Shown here in pieces: positions 50,832-58,278 of a stretch of 62,369 nucleotides of DNA; the stretch's first letter is position 1; the number at the start of each line of letters is the position of its first letter. Source of the stretch: Blautia caecimuris. GTDB lineage: Bacteria > Bacillota > Clostridia > Lachnospirales > Lachnospiraceae. The translations under genes and the position numbers were made by a program. The notes under the pieces were generated by a model. That model saw only the letters and a list, made by a program, of their open reading frames with translations. It was not told the origin of the DNA and ran no database searches. The stretch covers positions 1 to 62,369 of the forward strand of contig NZ_JANJZT010000024.1 in assembly GCF_024622975.1 (NCBI RefSeq). Reading direction: 5' to 3'.

Positions 50832-51602
50832 TTACCGGCTTTCCTTATCATGGGAAGGTGCCGGCTGCTTTTTTGCCGGTTCCGTTTTTGCTGCCTGTTC
50901 CCGCATTGCTTCCAAAACAGAAGGGCGCCTTTCCGCAGTCTGTTCCAAACGGGCAAGGGTATTAAGTGCCCATTCCGCATTACGGTTAATGGAGAATATA
51001 AGGGCGCCCTCCACTTTGAAAGCACCTTTGAACACTCTGGCAACCTTTCCATTTTCTTTTGCGTCTGTCTCCACAGGTTTTCCTTGAATGGTACGGCCCA
51101 TATTTTTGAGATGCCGCCCCATTTCGTGGTATTCCGTACTGAAAGCGTCAATTCTGGCAACAGCCCTGTTGCTGGCCTGCATACTTTTTTCTGCTGCATT
51201 TTGAATGGATTCCAACGCTGGTCTGACATGTAAAAACTGTGTGATCCCATTCAAAGCGACAGCACCGCGTTCCCTGAAATCGGCAAGGATATTCCTGCAC
51301 CCGTTTATGATCTGGCCTTTGAGTTCGGAAAGACGGTGACGCATAACGGAAATATTCGTCTCCATAGCTTTACAGCTCTTTTGGAGAGCATCTTTCAGGG
51401 AATGGTTCTGTAACCCCTGCATTTCCTGACGCACCGCCTTTAGTTCCTCGGTTGCCTCCGAAAGACGCTGCTCCATCCCGGTCACATGCTCGATCAACTT
51501 GGCAAATTCTTCATATCCCGGTGTATTGTTGTCTTTTAGGAGAGCAAGCAGCTCTTTGACCTGCTCATTTTCCGCAATCGGCTGGCTATCTGTCTCCGCC
51601 AT
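50832..51602 (-). CDS. Coiled-coil ICE protein with shared tail (DUF6674-like)
   Basis: A 256-residue protein. The N-terminal ENEQVKELLALLKDNN is followed by long coiled-coil segments (about 40-80 and 140-175). The C-terminal RRPSVLEAMREQAAK starts 32 residues before the end and the chain ends KESR. I associate the N-terminal stretch with DUF6674 but am not certain. GGGAGGG precedes the ATG. Confidence 0.75.
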   Translation of the reverse strand: MAETDSQPIAENEQVKELLALLKDNNTPGYEEFAKLIEHVTGMEQRLSEATEELKAVRQEMQGLQNHSLKDALQKSCKAMETNISVMRHRLSELKGQIINGCRNILADFRERGAVALNGITQFLHVRPALESIQNAAEKSMQASNRAVARIDAFSTEYHEMGRHLKNMGRTIQGKPVETDAKENGKVARVFKGAFKVEGALIFSINRNAEWALNTLARLEQTAERRPSVLEAMREQAAKTEPAKKQPAPSHDKESR

Positions 51603-51606
51603 TTAA

Positions 51607-51888
51607 TCAATCCCTCCCATCTGCCGGTAGCTGACCTCCGGTAATCTTGCCGACAATCTCCGGACCGGTTTCATAAATCTGCATGAGGCGTTTTGCTGTG
51701 CCGCAGGGCTGTGCAGCTCCGCTGGTCCAAAGACGCACTGTAGATGGGGCAACATTCATCAAAAGCGCAAAGCCCTTTTCGTTCATGTCCAGCTTTTTCA
51801 TCAGCGATTTAACCATATCGGGGCCGTAGTCTGGACACCGGGAAGCCTCGGCAATCATCTGCAAAGCGGTATTTTCAATTTTTTTCAT
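51607..51888 (-). CDS. Small HTH protein
   Basis: A 93-residue protein with a central helix-turn-helix (LDMNEKGFALLMNVAPSTVRL split as LDMNEKGFALLM and NVAPSTVRLWTSG) like those of HigA/XRE antitoxin-type proteins. The ATG at 51888 is 8 bases after GGAGG. It may regulate the entry-gene operon it sits in. Confidence 0.78.
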   Translation of the reverse strand: MKKIENTALQMIAEASRCPDYGPDMVKSLMKKLDMNEKGFALLMNVAPSTVRLWTSGAAQPCGTAKRLMQIYETGPEIVGKITGGQLPADGRD

Positions 51889-51920
51889 TTTCAAATCCTC
51901 CTGTTATTTGTTTGCCAGCC

Positions 51921-52145
51921 TTATGCCGGGGCAAAGTTGATCTGGTTGTGTTTCATCCTTTTGGCAAAGTCCGGCAGCGAATAATTTACCCCGTCAATTT
52001 TTGCATGGGTATCATCCAGACGATGGCAAACAGCAAAATGCCTGTCTCCGTTTCCATAGAACAGGCAGAGTAAACCATTGTCAGGAATGGAAAACAGCGT
52101 TTTTCCGGCGCTGTCTGTAAAGCAGATCTGTTGAGATCCATTCAT
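51921..52145 (-). CDS. 74-residue ICE hypothetical protein
   Basis: Starts at the ATG at 52145 (GGGAGGATTTCAAC before it); a longer in-frame start lies in the upstream gene. The product contains LLCLFYGNGDRHFAVCHRLD and YSLPDFAKRMKHN. No function recognised. Confidence 0.65.
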   Translation of the reverse strand: MNGSQQICFTDSAGKTLFSIPDNGLLCLFYGNGDRHFAVCHRLDDTHAKIDGVNYSLPDFAKRMKHNQINFAPA

Positions 52146-52158
52146 GTTGAAATCCTCC

Positions 52159-53139
52159 CTAAATTGAAACAGCCGCCTCTTTTGGGCGGCGTTGGTGCTG
52201 GCTGGTTTGCAGTTGTTCCCGAACCTGCAACAATTTTTCATTGTAATCTTTTCCCATCCGGGGAGGGTTGACACTTACCCGGATATGACGGAAACGTTTA
52301 TCCTCGTAGAGCATGGTCTTTATTTTCCGGGCATTGACAAATCCGGCAAGGTCGTGGTCCATATAAAGGGTAACACGCCGGATCTCCGGGTGGCGTTCCA
52401 GGAAAGAAGTCAGCGCCACATGGGAAGTACCTCCCAAAGACAAGCGATAACCATTCCATTTCCATCCCTCCAGCTCTTGAAGTGTTGCATGGGAAAGCGC
52501 ATCAATAGGAGCTTCAAAAACTGCCACATGCCGGCTGCCCGGACTTTGCGGGGGATAACAAAAGTTATATCCTTTGTCGCTGCCATAGACATCCTTTTTG
52601 AGATTGCCACTGATACTGCGCATACAGGCGAACTTCGCTTTCCCGGAATCATCTTTCCCTACAAACACACAAACCGGTTCTCCATGATACCGGGCTTCGT
52701 AAAAAATCCCGGCTTGTAAACACTGGCGAATGACTTCTGAGCTGATCCCCCGTTTCTGCAAATAGGAGACCGCAGCGGTCGCGCAACGTCTGGCCCAGGG
52801 GAGAGAGAATGCTTTCTTTTCCGGTTCTTTTGATACCTGTATTTCTGCCGTACTTCGGTAAGCCGGTGTATGTCGGATTTCGCCACCTACCAGAGCATGA
52901 ACCGCATCCACAAGACCATATCCCCGAATCTGGATCAGGTAGTCCAGCGCATTGATACTCCGTCCGCGGCTGTTCCAGTACCAGTACCTTTTCCCGGTCA
53001 CATATACCAGACTGTCATGCTCCTTATGCCGGAAATTAGGTCCATCCCGTTTCAGCACGCCGGGTTCATGGAATTGCAGGTAAGTAAACAAGTCAGCTTC
53101 CCGCGCTGCCTGAATCTGTTCTTTGGTTACGCCGGGCAT
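52159..53139 (-). CDS. DUF3991/toprim primase-like protein
   Basis: A 326-residue protein. The first 90 residues form a zinc-less primase-like domain (FRHKEHDSLVYVTGKRYWYW, SINALDYLIQIRGYGLVDAV). The C-terminal toprim domain has VAVFEAPIDALS and VTLYMDHDLAGF, with the acidic residues expected. Probably primes or assists replication of the transferred strand. The ATG has no ribosome binding site of its own and overlaps the 12-codon leader gene at 53127-53165, which does. Confidence 0.85.
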   Translation of the reverse strand: MPGVTKEQIQAAREADLFTYLQFHEPGVLKRDGPNFRHKEHDSLVYVTGKRYWYWNSRGRSINALDYLIQIRGYGLVDAVHALVGGEIRHTPAYRSTAEIQVSKEPEKKAFSLPWARRCATAAVSYLQKRGISSEVIRQCLQAGIFYEARYHGEPVCVFVGKDDSGKAKFACMRSISGNLKKDVYGSDKGYNFCYPPQSPGSRHVAVFEAPIDALSHATLQELEGWKWNGYRLSLGGTSHVALTSFLERHPEIRRVTLYMDHDLAGFVNARKIKTMLYEDKRFRHIRVSVNPPRMGKDYNEKLLQVREQLQTSQHQRRPKEAAVSI

Positions 53140-53165
53140 AGTACCAGCACAGTGTTTCTTTTCAT
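53127..53165 (-). CDS. 12-codon leader overlapping the primase-like start
   Basis: ATG at 53165, 9 bases after AGGAGG, encodes MKRNTVLVLCPA and stops at 53127, 12 bases inside the next gene. The ribosome would terminate next to the ATG at 53139 and could reinitiate. This looks like translational coupling; a regulatory stall is possible but not shown. Confidence 0.55.
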   Translation of the reverse strand: MKRNTVLVLCPA

Positions 53166-53194
53166 TGTGCTTTGCCTCCTTTCTGTGATGAAAT

Positions 53195-53218
53195 GAAAAA
53201 AGACACCCAAAGGTGTCT
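53195..53218 (-). terminator. Terminator after the RepA-like gene
   Basis: Minus-strand AGACACC / GGTGTCT with a short loop and six T, beginning at the stop codon of the gene at 53217. Confidence 0.85.
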
Positions 53219-54089
53219 AACAGCCGTACAGGTCGTGATTGACCTCGGCACGGTAATAGCTGTCCATTGTAGCCGGGGCATTATACAGCGCCGCCAACAG
53301 GTAGGCTTTGATGTTTCCGACCTTCGTAGTGTTCTTGTCGATACAGTCAAAGACATACTCTAAGTGGCCGGAATTGATCTTCAGGAACCGACTCTTGACG
53401 ATCTCCCTCGGAAAATCATCTCCGGCAATGCGAATGTAAGGGCGTTTCGACAAAATCACTTCAAGCATAAGTTCAAGGGCTTCGTCCAGACGTTCCCTGC
53501 CATACCGTAAGACCAGTAAGTCATATTCGATATTTTCTTTGATGATTTCACGATAGGCTTCTATCAGCTCTATCCGATCCATCCCATCCGTGCGGCTTGC
53601 CGCTTCCGGCTCTGCCGGATAGATTGATGGATAAGTTATTGATTTATCTTTTTTTGATTTTTTTGTTTTTAATGGATTAGTATTTAATTGTACCGGATTT
53701 GCCTGTTCAGGTTCCGCCTGTTTAGGTTTTGCCTGTTCAGGTTTTACCTGTCTTGGATTTTCCCGTTTAGGTGAAAGCCCTGTGTTTTCGGTGCTTACAG
53801 GCTGCTCATGGATCGTATATTCAATGTCTCCCAACTGCCCGTTATCATAGCGGAGACGCTGTCTGGTGAGATAACCATGCCGCTCCAGTTCCTTCAGGGC
53901 AGTAGTGATAGAATCCACACCGTCCTTGCAGATATGGGCGAGTCCCTTCGTGGTATAATCCCAATCTTCCGGCAGCGACAACATAAGTGATAAAAGCCCC
54001 TTTGCCTTTAAGGACAACTCCGTATTGCGCAGATGGTGATTGCTCATTATCGTAAAGTCCTTTGTTTTCTCTACACGGAATACTGCCAT
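53217..54089 (-). CDS. RepA-like replication initiator (HTH plus DUF6017-like)
   Basis: A 290-residue protein. The N-terminal winged helix (LSLKAKGLLSLMLSLPEDWD, GLAHICKDGVDSITTALKEL) matches replication initiator protein A of ICEs and plasmids. A Pro/Glu/Lys/Gln linker made of hexapeptide-like repeats (KPEQA, KPKQA, EPEQA) follows at about 105-140. The C-terminal domain has PYIRIAGDDFPREIVKSRFL and is DUF6017-like. It would start replication of the circular ICE. Confidence 0.85.
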   Translation of the reverse strand: MAVFRVEKTKDFTIMSNHHLRNTELSLKAKGLLSLMLSLPEDWDYTTKGLAHICKDGVDSITTALKELERHGYLTRQRLRYDNGQLGDIEYTIHEQPVSTENTGLSPKRENPRQVKPEQAKPKQAEPEQANPVQLNTNPLKTKKSKKDKSITYPSIYPAEPEAASRTDGMDRIELIEAYREIIKENIEYDLLVLRYGRERLDEALELMLEVILSKRPYIRIAGDDFPREIVKSRFLKINSGHLEYVFDCIDKNTTKVGNIKAYLLAALYNAPATMDSYYRAEVNHDLYGC

Positions 54090-54118
54090 TGTATCGCCTC
54101 CTTTCTTCGACTATTCCG

Positions 54119-54640
54119 TTACAAGGCATGATCCCTGTGGTCATAATGGAGATGACCGCCAGAGACCTTCGCATGGTTTTTCAGTTTCACTTCGCCCCGT
54201 TCCTGGCTCTCTAAAAATTTCTGATAGCCGGCATCTGTAAGGAACAAGCGCATCTTATCGCCTTTGTCGCCAACAGAGGAATCGTAAGACAATACATCAA
54301 AAACGATCATGTGCCTTACCTCCGGGTCAAAGCGTTCAAGTGCCATGATGTCATGCCCCTTCAATTTTTCTGCACCTGATTGCTGTCTGGCCTCGGCGAT
54401 CTTTTCTCCAATCGTCCGGGCTGGATAGGGCAGACGGTAATTCTTCTGAATATCTTTTACCAAGTCCATGCACTCTGCATTTGACAGAACACGAAGTTTT
54501 GCCATAAGACCTTCTGCCGCCTCCCGCTGTTCGGAATTATTTGAATACCGCACGGTCATATAAAGTTCATTCAGGATCTTTGTCTGATAATCGCCCTCCA
54601 CCTGAAAGAGCAGCTTTTTTTCCATTTCGTTTAATTCCAT
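54119..54640 (-). CDS. ICE hypothetical protein, first gene of the long operon
   Basis: A 173-residue soluble protein with no recognised family. It contains AEGLMAKLRVLSNAECMDLV and RLPYPARTIGEKIAEARQQS. AAAGGAG precedes the ATG. First gene after the leader region at 54641-54890 and so likely the first product made when the ICE operon is switched on. Confidence 0.72.
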   Translation of the reverse strand: MELNEMEKKLLFQVEGDYQTKILNELYMTVRYSNNSEQREAAEGLMAKLRVLSNAECMDLVKDIQKNYRLPYPARTIGEKIAEARQQSGAEKLKGHDIMALERFDPEVRHMIVFDVLSYDSSVGDKGDKMRLFLTDAGYQKFLESQERGEVKLKNHAKVSGGHLHYDHRDHAL

Positions 54641-54671
54641 GGGGATCTCCTTTCTCTTGAAAATAGGTATG

Positions 54672-54742
54672 AAAAAAGGGCGCCCACCTTAAAAGTGAAA
54701 CGCCCACGGCAATCAGCGGTCAGACATAAAGCCGGACCGCTG
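54672..54742 (-). terminator. Leader terminator/attenuator of the ICE operon
   Basis: Reading leftward, a perfect hairpin CAGCGGTC / GACCGCTG (plus 54714-54742) is followed by a second with GGGCG / CGCCC and CAC / GTG arms and then six T (plus 54672-54706). Both precede the first gene of the operon. Upstream of them AAGGAGG (plus 54774-54780) is followed 7 bases later by ATT-AAC-GAC-AAA-ATT-TAA, a possible five-codon leader. The arrangement suggests attenuation. Confidence 0.6.
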
Positions 54743-54833
54743 GCACTATTAAATTTTGTCGTTAATAAAACAGCCTCCTTTTTTCTTTATAGTTTTCGTC
54801 AATTTTCAGCTTGGAAAAGGAATTGAATAAAAG

Positions 54834-54883
54834 ACGACAAACGCTCAAACCCCTTGAAAATAAAGGCTTTTTCTGTTTGTCGT
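54834..54883. repeat. Inverted repeat near the ICE end
   Basis: Arms ACGACAAAC (54834-54842) and GTTTGTCGT (54875-54883), enclosing CCCCTTGAAAATAAAGG. A further TTGTCGTTA copy lies at about 54756-54764. Located within 15 bp of the junction with the integrase remnant, these may be recombinase arm sites or operators. Confidence 0.45.
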
Positions 54884-54896
54884 TATTATACCGTAA

Positions 54897-55076
54897 CGGC
54901 ATTCCCACGCTTCGTTACTCGTGGAAATGGGTTTTACGCCATTAGCGATTGCGGAACGGTTAGGGCATGAGAAAATCGAAACAACATTAAATACCTATTC
55001 ACATTTATATCCCAATAAGCAGGGGGAACTTGCAGATAAATTGGAGATTGAGAACAGCAGGGAGGAAGAAGAATGA
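54897..55076 (+). pseudogene. C-terminal remnant of a tyrosine integrase
   Basis: Fifty-nine codons in frame from 54897 to the stop at 55074-55076. The sequence RHSHASLLVEMG contains the HxxR-type box and the end LGHEKIETTLNTYSHLYP holds the second histidine and the likely nucleophilic tyrosine. It is preceded immediately by an in-frame TAA from ICE sequence, so the first about 85 percent of the gene is missing. The stop overlaps the ATG of the MobC-like gene, showing it was the first gene of the right-hand element. Confidence 0.85.
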
Positions 55077-55462
55077 GTGGAGTGCATAAATACCCAACAA
55101 TCAGCTTTCGCATTTCCCCCAGAGAGAGGGAAGAAATCGAAGCAAAGATTTTAGCAAGCGGACTTTCTAAGAAAGATTATTTTGTCCGTTCCTGCATTTA
55201 TAACCGGGTGTGCGTGGTTGGTAAAAAAGAACTGATTTATCAGTTGGTAGAGGAACTAAAGATAATGCAGACAAATATCCGGGAAGTGACAGAACAGTTT
55301 GAAAAGACAGAGATTGATTTAACGCCGGAGGGATTGGAAGATATGCGGAATGACTGTCTTGATATGCTGAAAGCTATCCTGTGGGTGTTGGACGGAGCAA
55401 AATATCTGTGGCAGGGAAGCACCAACGGAGAAGAAAAAAGCCCCGACAGCGGCAACTGTTAG
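55073..55462 (+). CDS. MobC-like relaxosome protein of the right element
   Basis: A 129-residue protein. The start YPTISFRISPREREEIEAKI and LSKKDYFVRSCIY match the ribbon-helix-helix and following helix of MobC-type proteins. Overlaps the integrase remnant's stop codon (ATGA) and has GGGAGG upstream. It should help the MobV relaxase at the transfer origin. Confidence 0.78.
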   Translation: MSGVHKYPTISFRISPREREEIEAKILASGLSKKDYFVRSCIYNRVCVVGKKELIYQLVEELKIMQTNIREVTEQFEKTEIDLTPEGLEDMRNDCLDMLKAILWVLDGAKYLWQGSTNGEEKSPDSGNC

Positions 55463-55561
55463 GGCTGTGATAACTGGAAAACCTCTGTTATCAACAATCA
55501 CAATATCAGTATAGCAGAGGTTTCTTCCAGTGGCAACGATTTTTCAGAAATGGAGGGCATT

Positions 55562-56539
55562 ATGGAAGAAACAAAAATCGAATTACAGTTGATTAAATTG
55601 TCGGAGATACAGTCGCAGGAAGTTTCTTGGCTGTGGTTTCCATTTATCCCCTATGGCAAGCTGACAATTATTCAAGGCGACCCGGGCGACGGAAAGACAA
55701 CATTTATTCTGAATATAGCGGCGAAACTGTCTAAGGGAGAAAATTTAGACAGTGGAATGAATTTTACAGAGCCTTTGAATGTAATCTATCAGAGTGCGGA
55801 GGACGGTCTTGCCGATACGGTAAAGCCCCGTTTAGAACAGGCAGGGGCAGACTGTGAGAAAATCTCTGTCATTGACGAAAGGATAAAATCCCTTTCTATG
55901 ATAGATATACGGCTGGAAGAAGCTGTTATAAAGACAGGTGCAAAGCTGCTGATTTTAGACCCAATACAAGCCTATTTGGGCGGCGGTATGGATATGAACC
56001 GTGCGAATGAAGCAAGGGACATGACAAAGAAGTTGGCGGCATTGGCAGAGAAATACCAGTGTGCGATTGTCCTTGTCGGTCACATGAACAAGGCGGCAGG
56101 AAATAAGGCGGCGTATCGAGGAATGGGTTCGATAGATTTCTTCGCAGTCGCAAGAAGCGTTCTCTTAGTCGGCAGGGTTGAGGGAGAAGAAAATATAAGG
56201 GCTGTGGTGCAGATTAAAAACAACCTTGCTGCGTTCGGACACCCAAAAGCGTTTGCACTGTCGGAGGACGGTTTTGAGTGGCTAGGAGATTATGAGATTA
56301 CCGCTGATGAAGTGTTAGGCGGCATTGCTCCAAAAGCAAATAAAATGGAACAGGCGAAGCGTCTGCTTAGGGAACTGGCAGAAACAAACAATGCCATGCA
56401 GAGCAATGAGATTTTCAATCTAGCGGACGAACAGGGCATATCAAAGCGGACACTGGAAAATGCGAAGAAAGAGTTAGGTGTCCGGGCAAAGCGGATAAAC
56501 AATACATGGTATTGGGAACTGGATAAAATCAGTCTGTAA
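55562..56539 (+). CDS. RepA/RegA-like AAA ATPase
   Basis: A 325-residue RecA-fold ATPase. Walker A is IIQGDPGDGKTTFILNIA near residue 35, Walker B is KLLILDPIQAYLG near 130, and AIVLVGHMNKA follows. Such proteins serve as hexameric helicases or replication factors on mobilizable elements. The ATG at 55562 lies 5 bases after GGAGG. The C-terminal part (NEIFNLADEQGISKRTLENA) is a winged helix. Confidence 0.87.
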   Translation: MEETKIELQLIKLSEIQSQEVSWLWFPFIPYGKLTIIQGDPGDGKTTFILNIAAKLSKGENLDSGMNFTEPLNVIYQSAEDGLADTVKPRLEQAGADCEKISVIDERIKSLSMIDIRLEEAVIKTGAKLLILDPIQAYLGGGMDMNRANEARDMTKKLAALAEKYQCAIVLVGHMNKAAGNKAAYRGMGSIDFFAVARSVLLVGRVEGEENIRAVVQIKNNLAAFGHPKAFALSEDGFEWLGDYEITADEVLGGIAPKANKMEQAKRLLRELAETNNAMQSNEIFNLADEQGISKRTLENAKKELGVRAKRINNTWYWELDKISL

Positions 56540-56552
56540 CAGACAGACAAGG

Positions 56553-56860
56553 CAACAGCGCAACAATGCAGGGTATTAGAATTTTGCAGTCTTGGAATTG
56601 CGTTTTTGAAGATTGCAAGGTTGCAAAAATTATAGACATTGCAATGTTGCGCTGTTGGGAGAGAGCCAGAAAGCGGCGGTAACAAGGCGGCGAAAAGCCG
56701 CCCCGTCCGTAAGGACGGTATGCTGTCCAACGGACAGCTAGCCCCCGGCAGGGCGCAAAACCCGCTTGCGGGTTGCATTTTTGTTGGCGTAGCTGACAAA
56801 AGTGCTTTTGCGTTACTTTCGCAGAAAGTAACAAAGGCTGTGCGCCGTATCCGGCGCTCA
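56553..56860. other. Hairpin-rich gap, candidate origin of transfer for MobV
   Basis: No gene in the 349 bases between the ATPase and MobV genes. A long inverted repeat CAACAGCGCAACAATGC (56553-56569) / GCAATGTTGCGCTGTTG (56641-56657) is followed by several short hairpins (GGCGGC-GCCGCC, GTCC-GGAC, CTGTCC-GGACAG, GCAAAACCCGC-GCGGGTTGC) and TTACTTTCGCAGAAAGTAA. Dense hairpins just before a MobV gene suit an origin of transfer, but no nick site was identified. Confidence 0.55.
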
Positions 56861-56888
56861 TTACCCGATAGGGAGAAAGGGAAATTTA

Positions 56889-58259
56889 TTGAAGCGGACA
56901 ATCAGCGTTATGACAGGGAAAGGCTCTGTCAACCACAACAGCAGAAAATTCCATGCAAAGAACACTGACCCGGAACGGAGTTGTCTGAATGTGGAATACT
57001 GCAATGAGAATATCAAAGATGTATACCATGAATTATTTGATGAAGCACTTGCCCGATACAATGAAAAGCAAACCAGAAGTGACCGCCGAATTGATGATTA
57101 CTATGAGAAAATCTGTTCCGGCAAACAGGAAAAGCCGTTCCATGAGATTATTTTGCAGATAGGTAATAAGGAAGATATGGGGGCAAAGACAGAGGACGGA
57201 CAGCTTGCGGCAAAAATACTTGATAAATATATGCAGGACTTCCAACAGCGCAATCCTACATTGAGAGTTTTCTCTGCTTATCTCCACATGGACGAAGCAA
57301 CGCCACATCTGCATATAGATTTTATACCCTATACGACTGGAAGCAAGCGGGGACTTGATACAAGGGTATCATTAAAAAAGGCACTGGCAGAACTTGGTTT
57401 TAAAGGCGGTACAAGGAGTGAAACAGAGCGTAACCAGTGGGTAGCGGCAGAAAAGGAACGGCTTGCGGAGATTATGTTGCAACATGGTATTGAGTGGGAG
57501 AAAAAGGGAACACATGAGAAACATTTATCCGTTTTGGACTTTGAGAAAAAGGAACGTGCAAAAGAAGTTGCTGAACTGGAGCAGACAATTTCCGGCAGTA
57601 AAGAGGAATTATCCGATATTCTTCATCAGCAGATAACGGCAGGGCAGGAAACGGAGCAGATACGGAAAGAGAGCGAAGCAATCCGGCAGGAAGTATCAAA
57701 ACTTTCCGCTACAAATCATCTTCTCAAAGAGCAGACGGAAACACTGACAGAAGATAAGGAAAAGTTGCTATCTGAAAATGAAAAGTTGGAAAAACAGCAG
57801 AAAAAGTTACAGCAGGAAATCAACAAAATGGTGCAGTCAAAAGAGGTTATGGAGCGCAACATTCACGCCTATGATGAAGATGTAAAATGGCAGTTGGCAG
57901 AGCCGGGGGCATTGATGAGCGCAAAGAATTATCGGGATAAAAAAGCACTTCCGCTTGTGGAGAAATTGAAAGAGGTCGTTAAAAATCTGACTATCAAATG
58001 CGTACAGCTTATGGAGCAAAGCAGGAAGCTGACTGCCAAAGTAGACGGGCAACAGAAACACATTAGCCGTTTGACGGATAAGGTTATGGAGCAGAACGAT
58101 ACCATAGACCGATTGCAGGAAAAAGTGTCTGATTTGGGGCGTTTGGAGCGTCATTTAGGCAGAGAGCAGGTGCAGTCGATAGTGGAACAGTCAAAGGCGT
58201 TAGAACAGGCAGAAAGGGCAATGAAACGCCCGAAACGTGCCTTTGAAATGAGCCGATAG
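56889..58259 (+). CDS. MobV-family relaxase (Pre/Mob), TTG start
   Basis: A 456-residue relaxase. The N-terminus (GKGSVNHNSRKF) and HMDEATPHLHIDFIPY (about residues 137-152), with the metal-binding HxDExxPHxH, define the MobV/Pre family. The second half is a long coiled coil. The TTG start follows AAAGGG by 7 bases and gives MKRTISVMTGKGS, as expected of the family. It would let the element hitchhike on a conjugative system such as the neighbouring ICE. Confidence 0.93.
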   Translation: MKRTISVMTGKGSVNHNSRKFHAKNTDPERSCLNVEYCNENIKDVYHELFDEALARYNEKQTRSDRRIDDYYEKICSGKQEKPFHEIILQIGNKEDMGAKTEDGQLAAKILDKYMQDFQQRNPTLRVFSAYLHMDEATPHLHIDFIPYTTGSKRGLDTRVSLKKALAELGFKGGTRSETERNQWVAAEKERLAEIMLQHGIEWEKKGTHEKHLSVLDFEKKERAKEVAELEQTISGSKEELSDILHQQITAGQETEQIRKESEAIRQEVSKLSATNHLLKEQTETLTEDKEKLLSENEKLEKQQKKLQQEINKMVQSKEVMERNIHAYDEDVKWQLAEPGALMSAKNYRDKKALPLVEKLKEVVKNLTIKCVQLMEQSRKLTAKVDGQQKHISRLTDKVMEQNDTIDRLQEKVSDLGRLERHLGREQVQSIVEQSKALEQAERAMKRPKRAFEMSR

Positions 58260-58278
58260 GAAAGGGGATTGATAGGAT

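Noticed and set aside
52146..52274. Upstream extension of the 74-residue gene beginning MSTLPGWEK
   Set aside because: It lies inside the primase-like gene; the ATG at 52145 follows a good GGGAGG.
53690..53770. Tandem GTTCAGGTTTTGCCTG-like repeats as a DNA iteron origin
   Set aside because: They encode the KPEQA-type linker of the RepA-like protein and are in its reading frame; an iteron role cannot be excluded but is not needed to explain them.
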